64,000 bases of DNA from CAWFZT01 sp963820415 (lineage in GTDB: Bacteria > Chloroflexota > Anaerolineae > Anaerolineales > Anaerolineaceae), in assembly GCA_963820415.1 (NCBI GenBank), contig CAWFZT010000008.1, forward strand, positions 310,001 to 374,000, written 5' to 3'. Positions 42,371 to 51,270 of the stretch are shown here, one piece after another (position 1 is the first letter of the stretch; every line of letters starts with the position of its first letter). Under the pieces are notes generated by a model. It ran no database searches. It saw only the letters and a program-made list of their open reading frames with translations, and was not told where the DNA came from. The translations under genes and the position numbers were made by a program.

Positions 42371-42946
42371 CTATTTTTTCTTTTTGGCTTTCTGCTTGCC
42401 CTTTTCTTTCTCTTTTACTTTCTCTTTAACCTTCTCTTTGCCTTTTTTCTCTTTTTCTTTCAGGTCGCCAGGCGAAAAAGTTTCGACCAGCTCACCTTCG
42501 CCGTCCATGTTTAACTCATTCCAATGGTTGATTGACAGGACCAGGTGGGCCACCGCGCCAGTGGAAAGGGGCACGATCTCCCCGCTCAGGATTTGACACA
42601 GACCTTCCAGACCCGGATTATGGCCGATCACCATCACCCGTTCGATTTCATCTGGCAAGGTTTGCAGCGCTTCAAGGTAGGCATTTGGTTCTGCCAAATA
42701 ATAAGAATCGAGGAAAATAGTCTCACCCGTAAAACCGCTCTTCTCCTGCACCATCCTGGCTGTTTCGGTAGCCCGCACTGCCGTGGAACAAAGAATTTTT
42801 TGGGGAACGAGTTCTTTGTCTTTGATCAAGCTGCCCATGATTGGGGCGTCTTTGTTGCCACGTTTATTCAATGGCCGTTCTTGGTCAGGCATTTCTGCAT
42901 GCTTCCAACTCGACTTGGCATGGCGCATTAACAGCAAAGTTTTCAT
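42371..42946 (-). CDS. SixA-type phosphohistidine phosphatase with lysine-rich tail
   Basis: A 191-residue histidine phosphatase. LLLMRHAKSSW carries the RHA motif (catalytic H9), R58 lies in STAVRATETARM, and the second His is H109 (VIGHNPGLEGL), all as in SixA, which removes phosphate from phosphohistidine proteins. The normal domain ends near residue 160. A tail of alternating Lys/Glu of about 30 residues (KEKEKKGKEKVKEKVKEK) follows, unusual for the family and likely to be a charged single helix. First gene of a four-gene minus-strand group (SixA, thioredoxin, S9 peptidase, HD). Confidence 0.88.
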   Translation of the reverse strand: MKTLLLMRHAKSSWKHAEMPDQERPLNKRGNKDAPIMGSLIKDKELVPQKILCSTAVRATETARMVQEKSGFTGETIFLDSYYLAEPNAYLEALQTLPDEIERVMVIGHNPGLEGLCQILSGEIVPLSTGAVAHLVLSINHWNELNMDGEGELVETFSPGDLKEKEKKGKEKVKEKVKEKEKGKQKAKKKK

Positions 42947-43051
42947 TCGGGACTCCTAATTTTCCTCTCGCAAACCGGTTTTGCCGTATTTTTTCATTGT
43001 AAAGATGCCCCAAGTATAACATATCACTGGTATGGGATAATTACTTCATCG

Positions 43052-43057
43052 TATAAT
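43052..43057 (+). promoter_or_regulatory. -10 element of a probable leaderless promoter (GH5 gene)
   Basis: TATAAT ends seven bases before the ATG at 43065; no Shine-Dalgarno is present in the interval. Confidence 0.6.
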
Positions 43058-43064
43058 ATTCAGT

Positions 43065-44725
43065 ATGGATGGAGGCCACAGTAAGATCACACGCCGGCGG
43101 TTCCTGGCAGCTTCGGCGAGCCTGGGAGCGGCGCTCCTGGCACCCGCCTGCCAGGGAAGGAACACTACCTCGCCGGTGACTCCAACCGGCAGCCCGAAGC
43201 CCAATGCCAAGTTATCCAATACGCCGGGAGGTTCTACGCCTGTCCTGAAGAGTTCATCCATGCCCTTACCAACGGCTTCTTATGAGAAGCTGCCGCCCTG
43301 GGGTGGGTTCAACCTGTTGGAAAAATTTACCCTGGATGGGAACTGCCCTTACCAGGAATGGGATTTCGATACGATGGCCGGCTGGGGATTCAATTTTGTC
43401 CGGCTGCCAACCGATTACCGTATCTGGACGCCACAGCCCGGGAAATTCCTGGAACAACCGTTAAAGAGATCGACCAGGCCGTCGCCTGGGGACAGGCTCG
43501 CCAGGTACATGTCAACCTGTGCCTGCACCGCGCCCCAGGCTACTGCGTCAACCCGCCAGCGGAACCGCTGAACCTGTGGGCAGACGGCAGCGGCGGAGAC
43601 CAGGCGCGCCAGCAGTTTGCCGACCAATGGCGCATGTTTGCCGCCCGCTACCGGGGCATCCCATCCACCGGGCTGTCGTTCAATCTGGTCAATGAGCCTG
43701 ACAATTCAATCAGCCCGGCCCAGTACCTGCGGGCGGCGTCAGCAGCCGTGACGGCTATCCGTGCGGAGGACCCGAACAGGCTGATCCTGGCCGACGGGCT
43801 GTCGTGGGGCAACCTGCCGGTGCCGGTGCTGGCCACACTCAAGGTGGCCCAATCGATGCACTGCTACCAGCCCATCGAGCTCACCCATTATAAGGCAGGC
43901 TGGATCCAGGGGTCGGACCAGTGGCCGGCGCCCACCTGGCCGTTAATGACCCCCACAGGTATCAACGCCTACTTATACGGTGATTACAAGCCTGACCTGC
44001 GCAGCCCGCTGGTGCTGAAGGGCCATTTCTCCAAAGGCAGCCAGGTCAGCCTGCACGTCAACATGGTCTCCGACCGGGCCAACCTGCAAATGCGAGCAAA
44101 CGGCCAATTGGTCTTTGAAAAATTATTCACCCCGGGAGCGGGAACAGGCGAGTGGAAAGAGTCCACCTATAAACCTGAATGGAACATCTACCAGGCCGTG
44201 TATGACCGCAGCTATACGGCGACGCTGCCAAAGGATGCCGCCGCACTCCAGATCGAATTAAGCCAGGGCGACTGGATGTCGCTGTCCGAGATAAGCGTCA
44301 GTCCGTACCCAGGCGCGCCTGGCAATACGCTGGCGTTGAATATTACGGATACCACATGGGGCCAGAGGCAGGGCTCTTATTCGGTGGACAGCCAGGGCAA
44401 ACTAATTATCGAAAACCAGACCGTGCGCGCCAGTAAAGAGACGCTGTGGAATGACCTGGTATTGCCGTGGATGAACCTGGCCAAATCCGGAACAGGCGTG
44501 CACATCGGTGAATGGGGAGCCTATTCTTATACGCCGCATGCGGTAGTGCTGGCCTGGATGAAAGATTGCCTTGATAACTGGAAGCAAGCCGGGTTCGGCT
44601 GGGCGCTGTGGAACTTTCGCGGCGATTTTGGCATCCTGGACAGCAACCGGGTGGACGCAGCTTACGAGAACTATCAGGGGCATCAATTAGATCGCAAAAT
44701 GTTGGAGCTTTTACAGCAAGCATAA
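43065..44725 (+). pseudogene. GH5-like glycoside hydrolase, Tat-exported lipoprotein (frameshifted)
   Basis: The first frame has a Tat signal (TRRRFLAASASLGAALLAPAC, RR at 10-11, lipobox Cys29), a Ser/Pro linker and the start of a TIM barrel (WGGFNLLEKF, WGFNFVRLPTDYR). At 43463-43465 one A is missing; restoring it links to PLKEIDQAVAWGQARQVHVNL and the rest of the barrel. Acid/base and nucleophile candidates are in SFNLVNEPD and HIGEWGAY, both typical of GH5. A beta-sandwich-like insertion of about 150 residues (LVLKGHFSKGSQVSLHVNM) splits the barrel. The enzyme would act on beta-glucans or mannans at the cell surface. The homopolymer site suggests sequencing error. Confidence 0.8.
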
Positions 44726-44735
44726 ACGAGGGATA

Positions 44736-45155
44736 ATGAAAAGTTATCGAAAAGAACTGTGGTTCAATGTACCCACTCGCCGCGGCTTTATCAACATCAC
44801 CAGTCAGGTCCAGGCCTGTCTGAAAGAGAGCGGGGTCGTAGAAGGCATTGCTCTCATAAATCCGATGCACATAACTGCCTCCGTCTTTATCAATGACGAT
44901 AAATCCGGGCTGCACCAGGATTTCGAGCGCTGGCTGGAAGAGCTGGCGCCTCACGAGCCGGTAGGCCAGTACCTGCACAACCGGTCAGGCGAAGATAACG
45001 CTGATGCGCACTTGAAAAGACAGATAATGGGGCGCGAGGTGGTGGTAGCAGTCACCAATGGGCAGCTGGATTTCGGGACGTGGGAGCAAATATTCTATGG
45101 TGAATTCGATGGGCGAAGGCGAAAAAGGGTGCTAGTTAAGATCATCGGCGAATAA
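44736..45155 (+). CDS. YjbQ/UPF0047 family protein
   Basis: A 139-residue complete protein, the only intact copy of three in the window. RGFINITSQVQACLKESG, HITASVFINDDKSGLHQDFERWLEELAP, YLHNRSGEDNADAHLKRQIMG and WEQIFYGEFDGRRRKRVLVKIIGE are family landmarks, including the His and Asp residues thought to form its active or metal site. YjbQ can support thiamine phosphate synthesis in mutants of other bacteria, but its physiological role is unclear. It follows the GH5 gene by ten bases. Sequence similar to its last codons and to the 95 bases after its stop reappears near 58085-58200. Confidence 0.9.
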   Translation: MKSYRKELWFNVPTRRGFINITSQVQACLKESGVVEGIALINPMHITASVFINDDKSGLHQDFERWLEELAPHEPVGQYLHNRSGEDNADAHLKRQIMGREVVVAVTNGQLDFGTWEQIFYGEFDGRRRKRVLVKIIGE

Positions 45156-45242
45156 GTTTCTATCCGGCACTATGGCCAACTTTAGGTTTCATCGTAAGGA
45201 TAGTCAGGTCTGGGGACAATCGGAAGTTGTAATTATGAATGA

Positions 45243-45356
45243 CTGGTAAATACGAAGATCACCCTGGGTGACTTCTTGAAAGGCTGGCTCACAAGCACCA
45301 AACCTACTCGACAGCGATCTACCTGGATCAAGTATGAACAAATTTGTCGCATTTAA
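45243..45356 (+). pseudogene. Tyrosine recombinase remnant (N-terminal core-binding domain)
   Basis: A stretch of 37 codons reads ITLGDFLKGWLTSTKPTRQR then STWIKYEQICRI before a stop. The TLGDFL..W......STW..YE pattern is the usual opening of phage-type integrase core-binding domains. The frame ends just where the IS-like GGTGCATTTTC sequence begins, so an insertion probably cut the gene. No catalytic domain remains. Confidence 0.55.
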
Positions 45357-45361
45357 ACTTT

Positions 45362-45412
45362 AAAAGGGTGCATTTTCAAAGTTAAAATAGGCTCATTTTC
45401 GAAGTAATAAAA
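45362..45412. mobile_element. Remnant of an IS21-type terminal repeat
   Basis: Two imperfect direct units, GGGTGCATTTTCAAAGTTAA and GGCTCATTTTCGAAGTAATA, lie about 24 bases apart. Multiple short repeats with a GGTGCA-type core at the ends are a feature of IS21-family elements. No istA or istB gene is nearby, so only an end is left. The identification is from memory of the family. Confidence 0.4.
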
Positions 45413-45546
45413 CCCCAGATCTAAAATCCAGCAAACTTTACCATTTTGGCCAGTTTTGCCTGCGATTCCGGACGAATCAATAGAAGTCTAGGAGGGCATA
45501 GAACTTGTAGAGTTCGGCACATGTGACGTTCGTGGCTTATCCTTAT

Positions 45547-45652
45547 CCGAATCAATAAATGCCCTTAGGGCGTAAAGACACACCGCCAGATTGCCTTTCA
45601 TCACAACGGATTCGATTTGTCCGAATCAAAAAAGCCCGTTAGGGTATTAAGA
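45547..45652. repeat. Two copies of a 32-bp repeat in a gene-free region
   Basis: TCCGAATCAATAAATGCCCT-TAGGGC and TCCGAATCAAAAAAGCCCGT-TAGGGT start about 72 bases apart (about 45547 and 45619), the second preceded by GGATTCGATTTG, which pairs with CGAATC. The wider gap 45413-46125 holds no gene that I can support. Confidence 0.55.
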
Positions 45653-46125
45653 AACGTCTTCCGGTCGAGAGAAAGGAGAAAGAGGAAAACCAGAAAGAAT
45701 TATCCCTGTCTTGTCCTCACAGTAAATTACAACTATCGTATTTGACCCAACCCTCGGCACTGTGTTTTTGTTTATCTGCGTATTAATTAAGATGCTGACG
45801 TCCGGGAAAGGTAATGAACAAGATAAACATAAATCTTAGTACTCTCAGGGAACAGCTTATATTTTGGTTTATGGCTGGGGTTATCCTGTGTATAACTACA
45901 ACCACATCCACTAAGGTTGACAGGCTGCCCAAGGTTCCTTCTGTGCTCATGGTCAAATCCCTAAATCGATAAAAGTTCGTCATGGAAAATAAGCTATCAA
46001 TTTTTGGCTATTGCCTTTTTCTACAATCACTGCTCATTTGAATAATTTGCGATCTAGCTTCAAGATTAATGATCGCAACCTCAGCCAGTGACATCTCATT
46101 TCAGGCATGACCTGTTATACGCACC

Positions 46126-49100
46126 TTATTCTTCCACCACAAGCACTTGTGCTCCCCAAGTCGCTAATGCTTCGACTGGGTTGCTCCATGGCACAGGTTT
46201 GAGTGTTTCGCCGTGCTGCTCCAGCCAGCTGCTCCAGGCGGCAATATCTTTGCCCAGATCTTCTCCGCTGATCTGAACCAGCTCGGTATGCGCCTGTTCT
46301 GCCAGCAAAGCTCGCACATCGCGCAGGTAACCGATAAGTACGATCACCCCTTCCGGCGCGCCACAGCGTGCCAGCGCCCGTCCAATGACCATTTCCAAGT
46401 AAGCCAGCCTTTCCAATAGATAATCCGCCTGGAATCCGCTCACCAACACCTTGTTCTTAAATTGGGGGTAACTGTGCAATTTCTCAAGGATCGGAATAGC
46501 AGCCGGATTACCTAACTGCTCAGCTCCCACGCATACTGCATCTACGTAATGGAAAATGCCCTTGCGCTGGCTCCAGATATCCTCTTCGGCTGTAGAGTCC
46601 AGCAGATCCACCACTCTTTGCCAGACTGGCAGGGCGCGCGCATCGCGAGCCATGCCGAGCGAATAAAGCAGGTAACCCGCGGCAGGCATGGCTGCCTGGT
46701 CAGGTGCAAACGAGTCTGCATGGCGGACAACAAAATCACGCATTGGCAGGATGTCCTGGCTAAGGATATCCTTCAGCACCGAAACCAACACTGGCGTACC
46801 GCTGTTAGATCCGGTCATTGCCAGCAATTGAGCGAGCATCAGTTGCTTGCGTGGGTCAGCTTCCCGCTCTAAAGCATCTTCCAGGATAGGAATGACGCGC
46901 GGACCGGCGGTGCAAAGGTCTACTTCTTTGATTCGCTCGCTGTAGGTCTTGTCAAAGTGTATATCCTGATAAGCATAGAAGGGATGATCTGGCGAAATCG
47001 AATCCACCATGTCTTTCAATTCTGTGTCGCTGAAGTGCAGTAGCTTGAGCTGGCGTTCGTAGTACTTTTTGGGCAGGATTTTCAACTTCCCCAGCCGGAC
47101 CTGTACAGCCTGAATATCCACCCCACGGGCAGTCGTGCTAGACTTCACTGCTATGGCCGCTGCCACCCCGCAGGCGGCGCCCAGGTTCTCGAAATCAGGC
47201 TGCATGCGGATGGCAGGCAAGGCGTCGTGCGTGGTAGAGGTGGCTTTGCCAACCACCAGGATGTTCTCCAGCCCCTGCGGTAGCAGCGACCGGTAAGGGA
47301 TTTCGATCTCCAGGTTAGGGGAGATCAATCCCATGCGCAACCAATCAGAAGATGTCTGGCCTTTAATATCGTTATTGCTGATTGCAATAGAAATAACATC
47401 TTCCCAGGCGCGGTGCAATAGCTGGTCTGTCAGGTTTGGGATCACATCGCCGATAATATGCCGGCTTTCACGCGTAGCCACGTAGATGCCATGGTCGTGA
47501 TCTTTGCCCACTTGGCCGCGCCGCCGCTCGGATAAGATGGCACGCGTGTAATCTTCAACATTCGAAACGTCCACTGTGCCGGTGAAATGGTTGCGCCCGC
47601 GCCCTGGCTTGATTAGCTGCGCCAGCACGTACCACATCACGGTGTGATCACGGGCAGATCCGTAGACGAATTTTGCCCCTGCATAGGCCGCCACATCGCC
47701 ATCCCCTGTAGCGTCGATGACAATCTTGCCCAGTAGCGCTACCGGTCCCAGGCGGGTAGCAGCAACAAGACCACAGACTTTATTCCCATCCATGATCACA
47801 CCGATCACAATAGCATTGTAGATCAGCCTGACTCCCGTCCGGCGGAACTCCTTCTCCAGGGCGAAGGCCTTGGCGTCTATATTCCACACCGGAATATTAC
47901 CCTTCAGAACGGACAAGCCTAGTTCCTTCTGTGCCTGGTTGACCCATTTTTTAACCCGAGCTACGTAACCGCCCTTGTATCCGCACCAATAGGAATGCAC
48001 ACCGCCGTAGGTACCCGTACCGCCCAGGCCTGGATTCATCTCCACTACGCAAGTTTTCACACACTCACTTGCAGCAGCCAGTGCGGCTAATGCCCCACTC
48101 GTGCCGCCCCCCGCGATCAGCACATCCACCTCGCTCCACAGCGGCAGCTCAACACTTGCGACGCTTTTGCGTTCGAAATTACGACCGCGCTGAGGACTAT
48201 CTTGCTCGCGGATCTGGTAAGACTGCGCCTTGGTTTCTGCTTCGACCGTCTTGCTGCTGGCATCCGCCCGGACGGATTGAATCAACCTCCAGTTGGCGTC
48301 GACCTGCTCGCCCAATTCTTGCCCGACCCAGAAAGCCGGTACCGGTTCCTGCATCAAGGCGGCCTGCTCAGCTGAAAGCCGGGCCGCTTCGCTGAGCAGC
48401 CATAGGTTAGGATAAGGTGTGGCAAAGGCGCTCAAGGGTAGTTCCAGGCCCTCCTGGCAGGTCCGCGGCAGTCTGAGGCTGGCTTGCGAAATATTAACCG
48501 GCACTTCTACCGTTTCGACCAGACCGGCTGTATAGCGCCCGAACAAATCGTAGGCCACCCCGCCGACGTAGATTTTTTTGAAGGCCGGGTTGGTCTCGAC
48601 TAGGTATGCCGCCAGGTGCATGCAGCCCTGGCGCGTTTCTATTTCCCGGTATGTGATCCCTTCCAGACTGTCCGGCGTATCCGGAAAGTCGAATGTGCAT
48701 TCCAAGATGACGTGCTCGGGGCCGAGGTAACCACGATGCACCACCACCTCGTTGCCCACAAGGCCCAGCTTTTCCGGGACCGCCAGTCGATCAGCTTCCA
48801 GGCCAATTACACCCGAGAACTCGATACAGCGCCGCCACTGGGTGTCCACTGCAATGTCAAGCTTCAGGTCGACAAGGCGCGCTGCCAGGGCGGTTTCGCT
48901 GGCGTCGATCACCAGGCTGGCAGTGATTACCTGCCGACCAGACTTGTTGCCGATAACAAGACCGGTCAGCCGGCCCTCTTCGACGAGTGCTGCTACAGCT
49001 AGGCTAGCATATAGAATTTCCACCTTATTTTTAAGCAACTCGTCTTCAAGCAAGCGTTTGACCGAGTCCATGTGCAGCGGGATTTCTGCGGCGTGATCCT

Positions 49101-49350
49101 CCAGTGTGGTTTCGATCATACTTTTGAAAAGTTCTGGCGCCTGTATATCGGTGAAGTCGACCCATGGGCGCAACATGGCGGTAATTTCACGCCCTAGGTA
49201 AGTGCGCGGCTCTATCAGGACGACACTGTGCCCGATTTTGGAGAGGGACAAGGCGGCTGCGATGCCTGCCAAGGAACCCCCATAGACCAGGACATCACAG
49301 GAACGTAGGACAGGCAATGATTTGTCAGCGTAGCGGATTGCCATATTCAC
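46126..49350 (-). CDS. Double FAD-dependent oxidoreductase with C-terminal repeat domain
   Basis: A 1074-residue protein made of two tandem FAD_oxidored-type domains. The first starts with DVLVYGGSLAGIAAALSLSK (about 19-38), the second with VDVLIAGGGTSGALAALAAA (about 408-427); each has the later GIDATGDGD-like strand (VIDASETALAA, IVIDATGDGDVAAYAG). Both use the FAD-binding GxGxxG form (GGSLAG, GGGTSG). After about residue 800 the sequence turns into helical HEAT-like repeats (PRVIPILEDALEREADPRKQ, GTPVLVSVLKDIL). No signal peptide. Members of this family oxidise sugars or small metabolites; the double form is unusual. It is the last gene of the GH4/ABC cluster, separated by 545 bases. Confidence 0.8.
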   Translation of the reverse strand: MNMAIRYADKSLPVLRSCDVLVYGGSLAGIAAALSLSKIGHSVVLIEPRTYLGREITAMLRPWVDFTDIQAPELFKSMIETTLEDHAAEIPLHMDSVKRLLEDELLKNKVEILYASLAVAALVEEGRLTGLVIGNKSGRQVITASLVIDASETALAARLVDLKLDIAVDTQWRRCIEFSGVIGLEADRLAVPEKLGLVGNEVVVHRGYLGPEHVILECTFDFPDTPDSLEGITYREIETRQGCMHLAAYLVETNPAFKKIYVGGVAYDLFGRYTAGLVETVEVPVNISQASLRLPRTCQEGLELPLSAFATPYPNLWLLSEAARLSAEQAALMQEPVPAFWVGQELGEQVDANWRLIQSVRADASSKTVEAETKAQSYQIREQDSPQRGRNFERKSVASVELPLWSEVDVLIAGGGTSGALAALAAASECVKTCVVEMNPGLGGTGTYGGVHSYWCGYKGGYVARVKKWVNQAQKELGLSVLKGNIPVWNIDAKAFALEKEFRRTGVRLIYNAIVIGVIMDGNKVCGLVAATRLGPVALLGKIVIDATGDGDVAAYAGAKFVYGSARDHTVMWYVLAQLIKPGRGRNHFTGTVDVSNVEDYTRAILSERRRGQVGKDHDHGIYVATRESRHIIGDVIPNLTDQLLHRAWEDVISIAISNNDIKGQTSSDWLRMGLISPNLEIEIPYRSLLPQGLENILVVGKATSTTHDALPAIRMQPDFENLGAACGVAAAIAVKSSTTARGVDIQAVQVRLGKLKILPKKYYERQLKLLHFSDTELKDMVDSISPDHPFYAYQDIHFDKTYSERIKEVDLCTAGPRVIPILEDALEREADPRKQLMLAQLLAMTGSNSGTPVLVSVLKDILSQDILPMRDFVVRHADSFAPDQAAMPAAGYLLYSLGMARDARALPVWQRVVDLLDSTAEEDIWSQRKGIFHYVDAVCVGAEQLGNPAAIPILEKLHSYPQFKNKVLVSGFQADYLLERLAYLEMVIGRALARCGAPEGVIVLIGYLRDVRALLAEQAHTELVQISGEDLGKDIAAWSSWLEQHGETLKPVPWSNPVEALATWGAQVLVVEE

Positions 49351-49438
49351 GAACCTACTACATTTAGCGGATTGCTTATTAATGGTTCTTTTAGCAAAAA
49401 CATCGTCTTTTTACTGAAGTTAACGATGTTGGAAAACG

Positions 49439-49690
49439 TTAAACCCCGGATGGATTGGATTGAAAACTGCCAATCTTATTCCCATTAGCGCTTATCTCAT
49501 GCCAGAGACTGGCTTTTAATCTGTCAATTTGAAAACTCAGCGAAATATCTTTTTCGAGTGACGATGTAACGACCCAGGATTTATTCCCAATGCCCCATGA
49601 ATTACCCGCAACTTGAATGGTTCCAGTGGAAGGAAATATGTGCAATGAAACCTTATTCATCGGAGGAAAGTCTTGATGCATAACCAACAC
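49439..49690 (-). CDS. Doubtful small ORF between the GH4 and FAD genes
   Basis: An 83-codon frame with strand-like sequence (KVSLHIFPSTGTIQVAGNSW, SWVVTSSLEKDISLSFQIDR). No family is recognised, and no strong ribosome site precedes the first start. It may be the remains of a larger beta-domain gene. The rest of 49351-49895 is AT-rich, with no further feature seen. Confidence 0.25.
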   Translation of the reverse strand: MLVMHQDFPPMNKVSLHIFPSTGTIQVAGNSWGIGNKSWVVTSSLEKDISLSFQIDRLKASLWHEISANGNKIGSFQSNPSGV

Positions 49691-49895
49691 CTATTGCCGG
49701 AATAACACACCTAACACTACTATTATTTTCGATCATAATTTCATTTTTCATATCAGCATCTGCTGGAAATTGTTTATGTTTAGCCAAACCTGACTGACAA
49801 TACTTAATCTTTACCTTCCGGCCTTAAAGAATAATGTAAACGATGGATGTCCACTTACGAGATGCAGACAACAATCACAATCTTGCTTCCATAGA

Positions 49896-51254
49896 TTATT
49901 TTCTTAAGGAACCTTTAAAGTGATCTGACAGTTGTATATTTTCAGGCATGCCCAAGAACTCTTCTAGGGTTTCTTCGGCGTGTTCCCAACTACGCGTGCG
50001 ATGATCGGCAAGCAACATCTGCATTAAGAAATCCCGGTCACCCGTCCGGTAAGCCGCTAGAGCGCGTTCAGCCCAGACCCAGCGGGGCCAAAGGACACCC
50101 AGCATGATCTTTTCGGGCAGCGGTTCAACACGCAGGGGGCGTACGCCTTTGCCATCGACGAGCGCTGGCACTTCAACGGCCATATTGGAAGGAATTCCGG
50201 GCAAAGCTCCCCGGTTGGGAATATTCACCTGGAAATAACCTTGCCGGTCATTCACCAGGGCATCTATAATCGGCACGATTTGCTCGTCGCTTTTTTCCGG
50301 CTTGAAAATGCTGGTCACAGCTAGTTTTGGATCACCCGCCACCTGCTGTATGGTCCGGATATTTTCCTTCAAGTCTTCCAGGTAGAGCGTCCATCCCTGG
50401 GTCGAATCAAAACCGCCCAACGAACCATACCAGTGTTTTTTAGTTTCGAAGTCGGTGTTGAACCACCAGACTTCCGGCCAATGGGCACGGGCAGTGTCGC
50501 CGATGGGCATCAGCCCATAGAAATGGTAGAGCTGGATAGCAGCTGGCGACATCTGTGCTTCGTAAAACTGCGGGACATGGTTTTTCCAGTAATTTGCAGA
50601 TTCTTCGGCGATCCACCGATCAAGCAGTAGGTAAGCATCTTGTCCTTGGTAACGGAAACTTGTCATCCAAATGCAGTGGTTAAACCCCACAGCTTCAAAG
50701 GTGACCTGGTTGGGATCCAATCCGATAACCGAGGCAACCTCTCGGTAGCCGTAATGCCCGTGGCATAGGCCAATTGTCTTGATACTGGTTTCACGTGTCA
50801 CCAGAGTCGTGCCTTCGAAAACCGGGTTGGATACCTGCAGCAGCCAAGCTTTCGGGCAGATCTTTTCCATATCTCGAGCGATGCTCAACATCAGGTCAAA
50901 CTGGTGAAAACTGTCCAGTAAGCGCACGCCTCGGTAGTAACCGTTTTTTTCCAGTAGGGAACGCTCACTTTCCTCCAAATTGTGTCCGCCTGCCAGCGCC
51001 GTGTTCATTACAAAATTGGCATTTTGCAGGCAGGCTGTCTGGCTGTTAGCTTTTTCAAATCCAATGTTTGCACCAACTTCACCGGCAAATCGCCTGGCAA
51101 GATTATCGATCATGTCCAGGCGTTCAAAATCGACGTCCCAAAATGAAACACAACTACCTTCCAATGAACTGGTTAGGCATAGATCGCGCACCAACCCCAT
51201 CGAAAATTCGGCGCTCCCCGCCCCAATCACGCTGATTTTGATTGCTTTTGTCAT
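49896..51254 (-). CDS. GH4 family glycosidase (alpha-galactosidase/glucuronidase type)
   Basis: A 452-residue protein; the ATG at 51254 has GAGGAAAG upstream and starts right at KISVIGAGSAEFSMGLVRDL, the NAD-binding strand. VSNPVFEGTTLVT, LCHGHYGYRE and GFNHCIWM place the Mn2+-binding Cys and His of GH4, enzymes that cleave glycosides by NAD+-assisted oxidation at C3 and elimination. GH4 acts on alpha- or beta-linked, often phosphorylated or uronic, sugars; the unphosphorylated specificity is likely because uptake here is by ABC transport. It overlaps nothing but follows the flavin-reductase-like gene by 16 bases. Confidence 0.88.
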   Translation of the reverse strand: MTKAIKISVIGAGSAEFSMGLVRDLCLTSSLEGSCVSFWDVDFERLDMIDNLARRFAGEVGANIGFEKANSQTACLQNANFVMNTALAGGHNLEESERSLLEKNGYYRGVRLLDSFHQFDLMLSIARDMEKICPKAWLLQVSNPVFEGTTLVTRETSIKTIGLCHGHYGYREVASVIGLDPNQVTFEAVGFNHCIWMTSFRYQGQDAYLLLDRWIAEESANYWKNHVPQFYEAQMSPAAIQLYHFYGLMPIGDTARAHWPEVWWFNTDFETKKHWYGSLGGFDSTQGWTLYLEDLKENIRTIQQVAGDPKLAVTSIFKPEKSDEQIVPIIDALVNDRQGYFQVNIPNRGALPGIPSNMAVEVPALVDGKGVRPLRVEPLPEKIMLGVLWPRWVWAERALAAYRTGDRDFLMQMLLADHRTRSWEHAEETLEEFLGMPENIQLSDHFKGSLRK

Positions 51255-51270
51255 AAGTAGTCTTTCCTCG

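Noticed and set aside
45783..45983. 66-codon minus-strand frame with an internal ATG after AGGG
   Set aside because: Starts plausibly (STEGTLGSLSTL) but the rest does not look like protein, and no terminator or partner is seen; a peptide precursor cannot be excluded.
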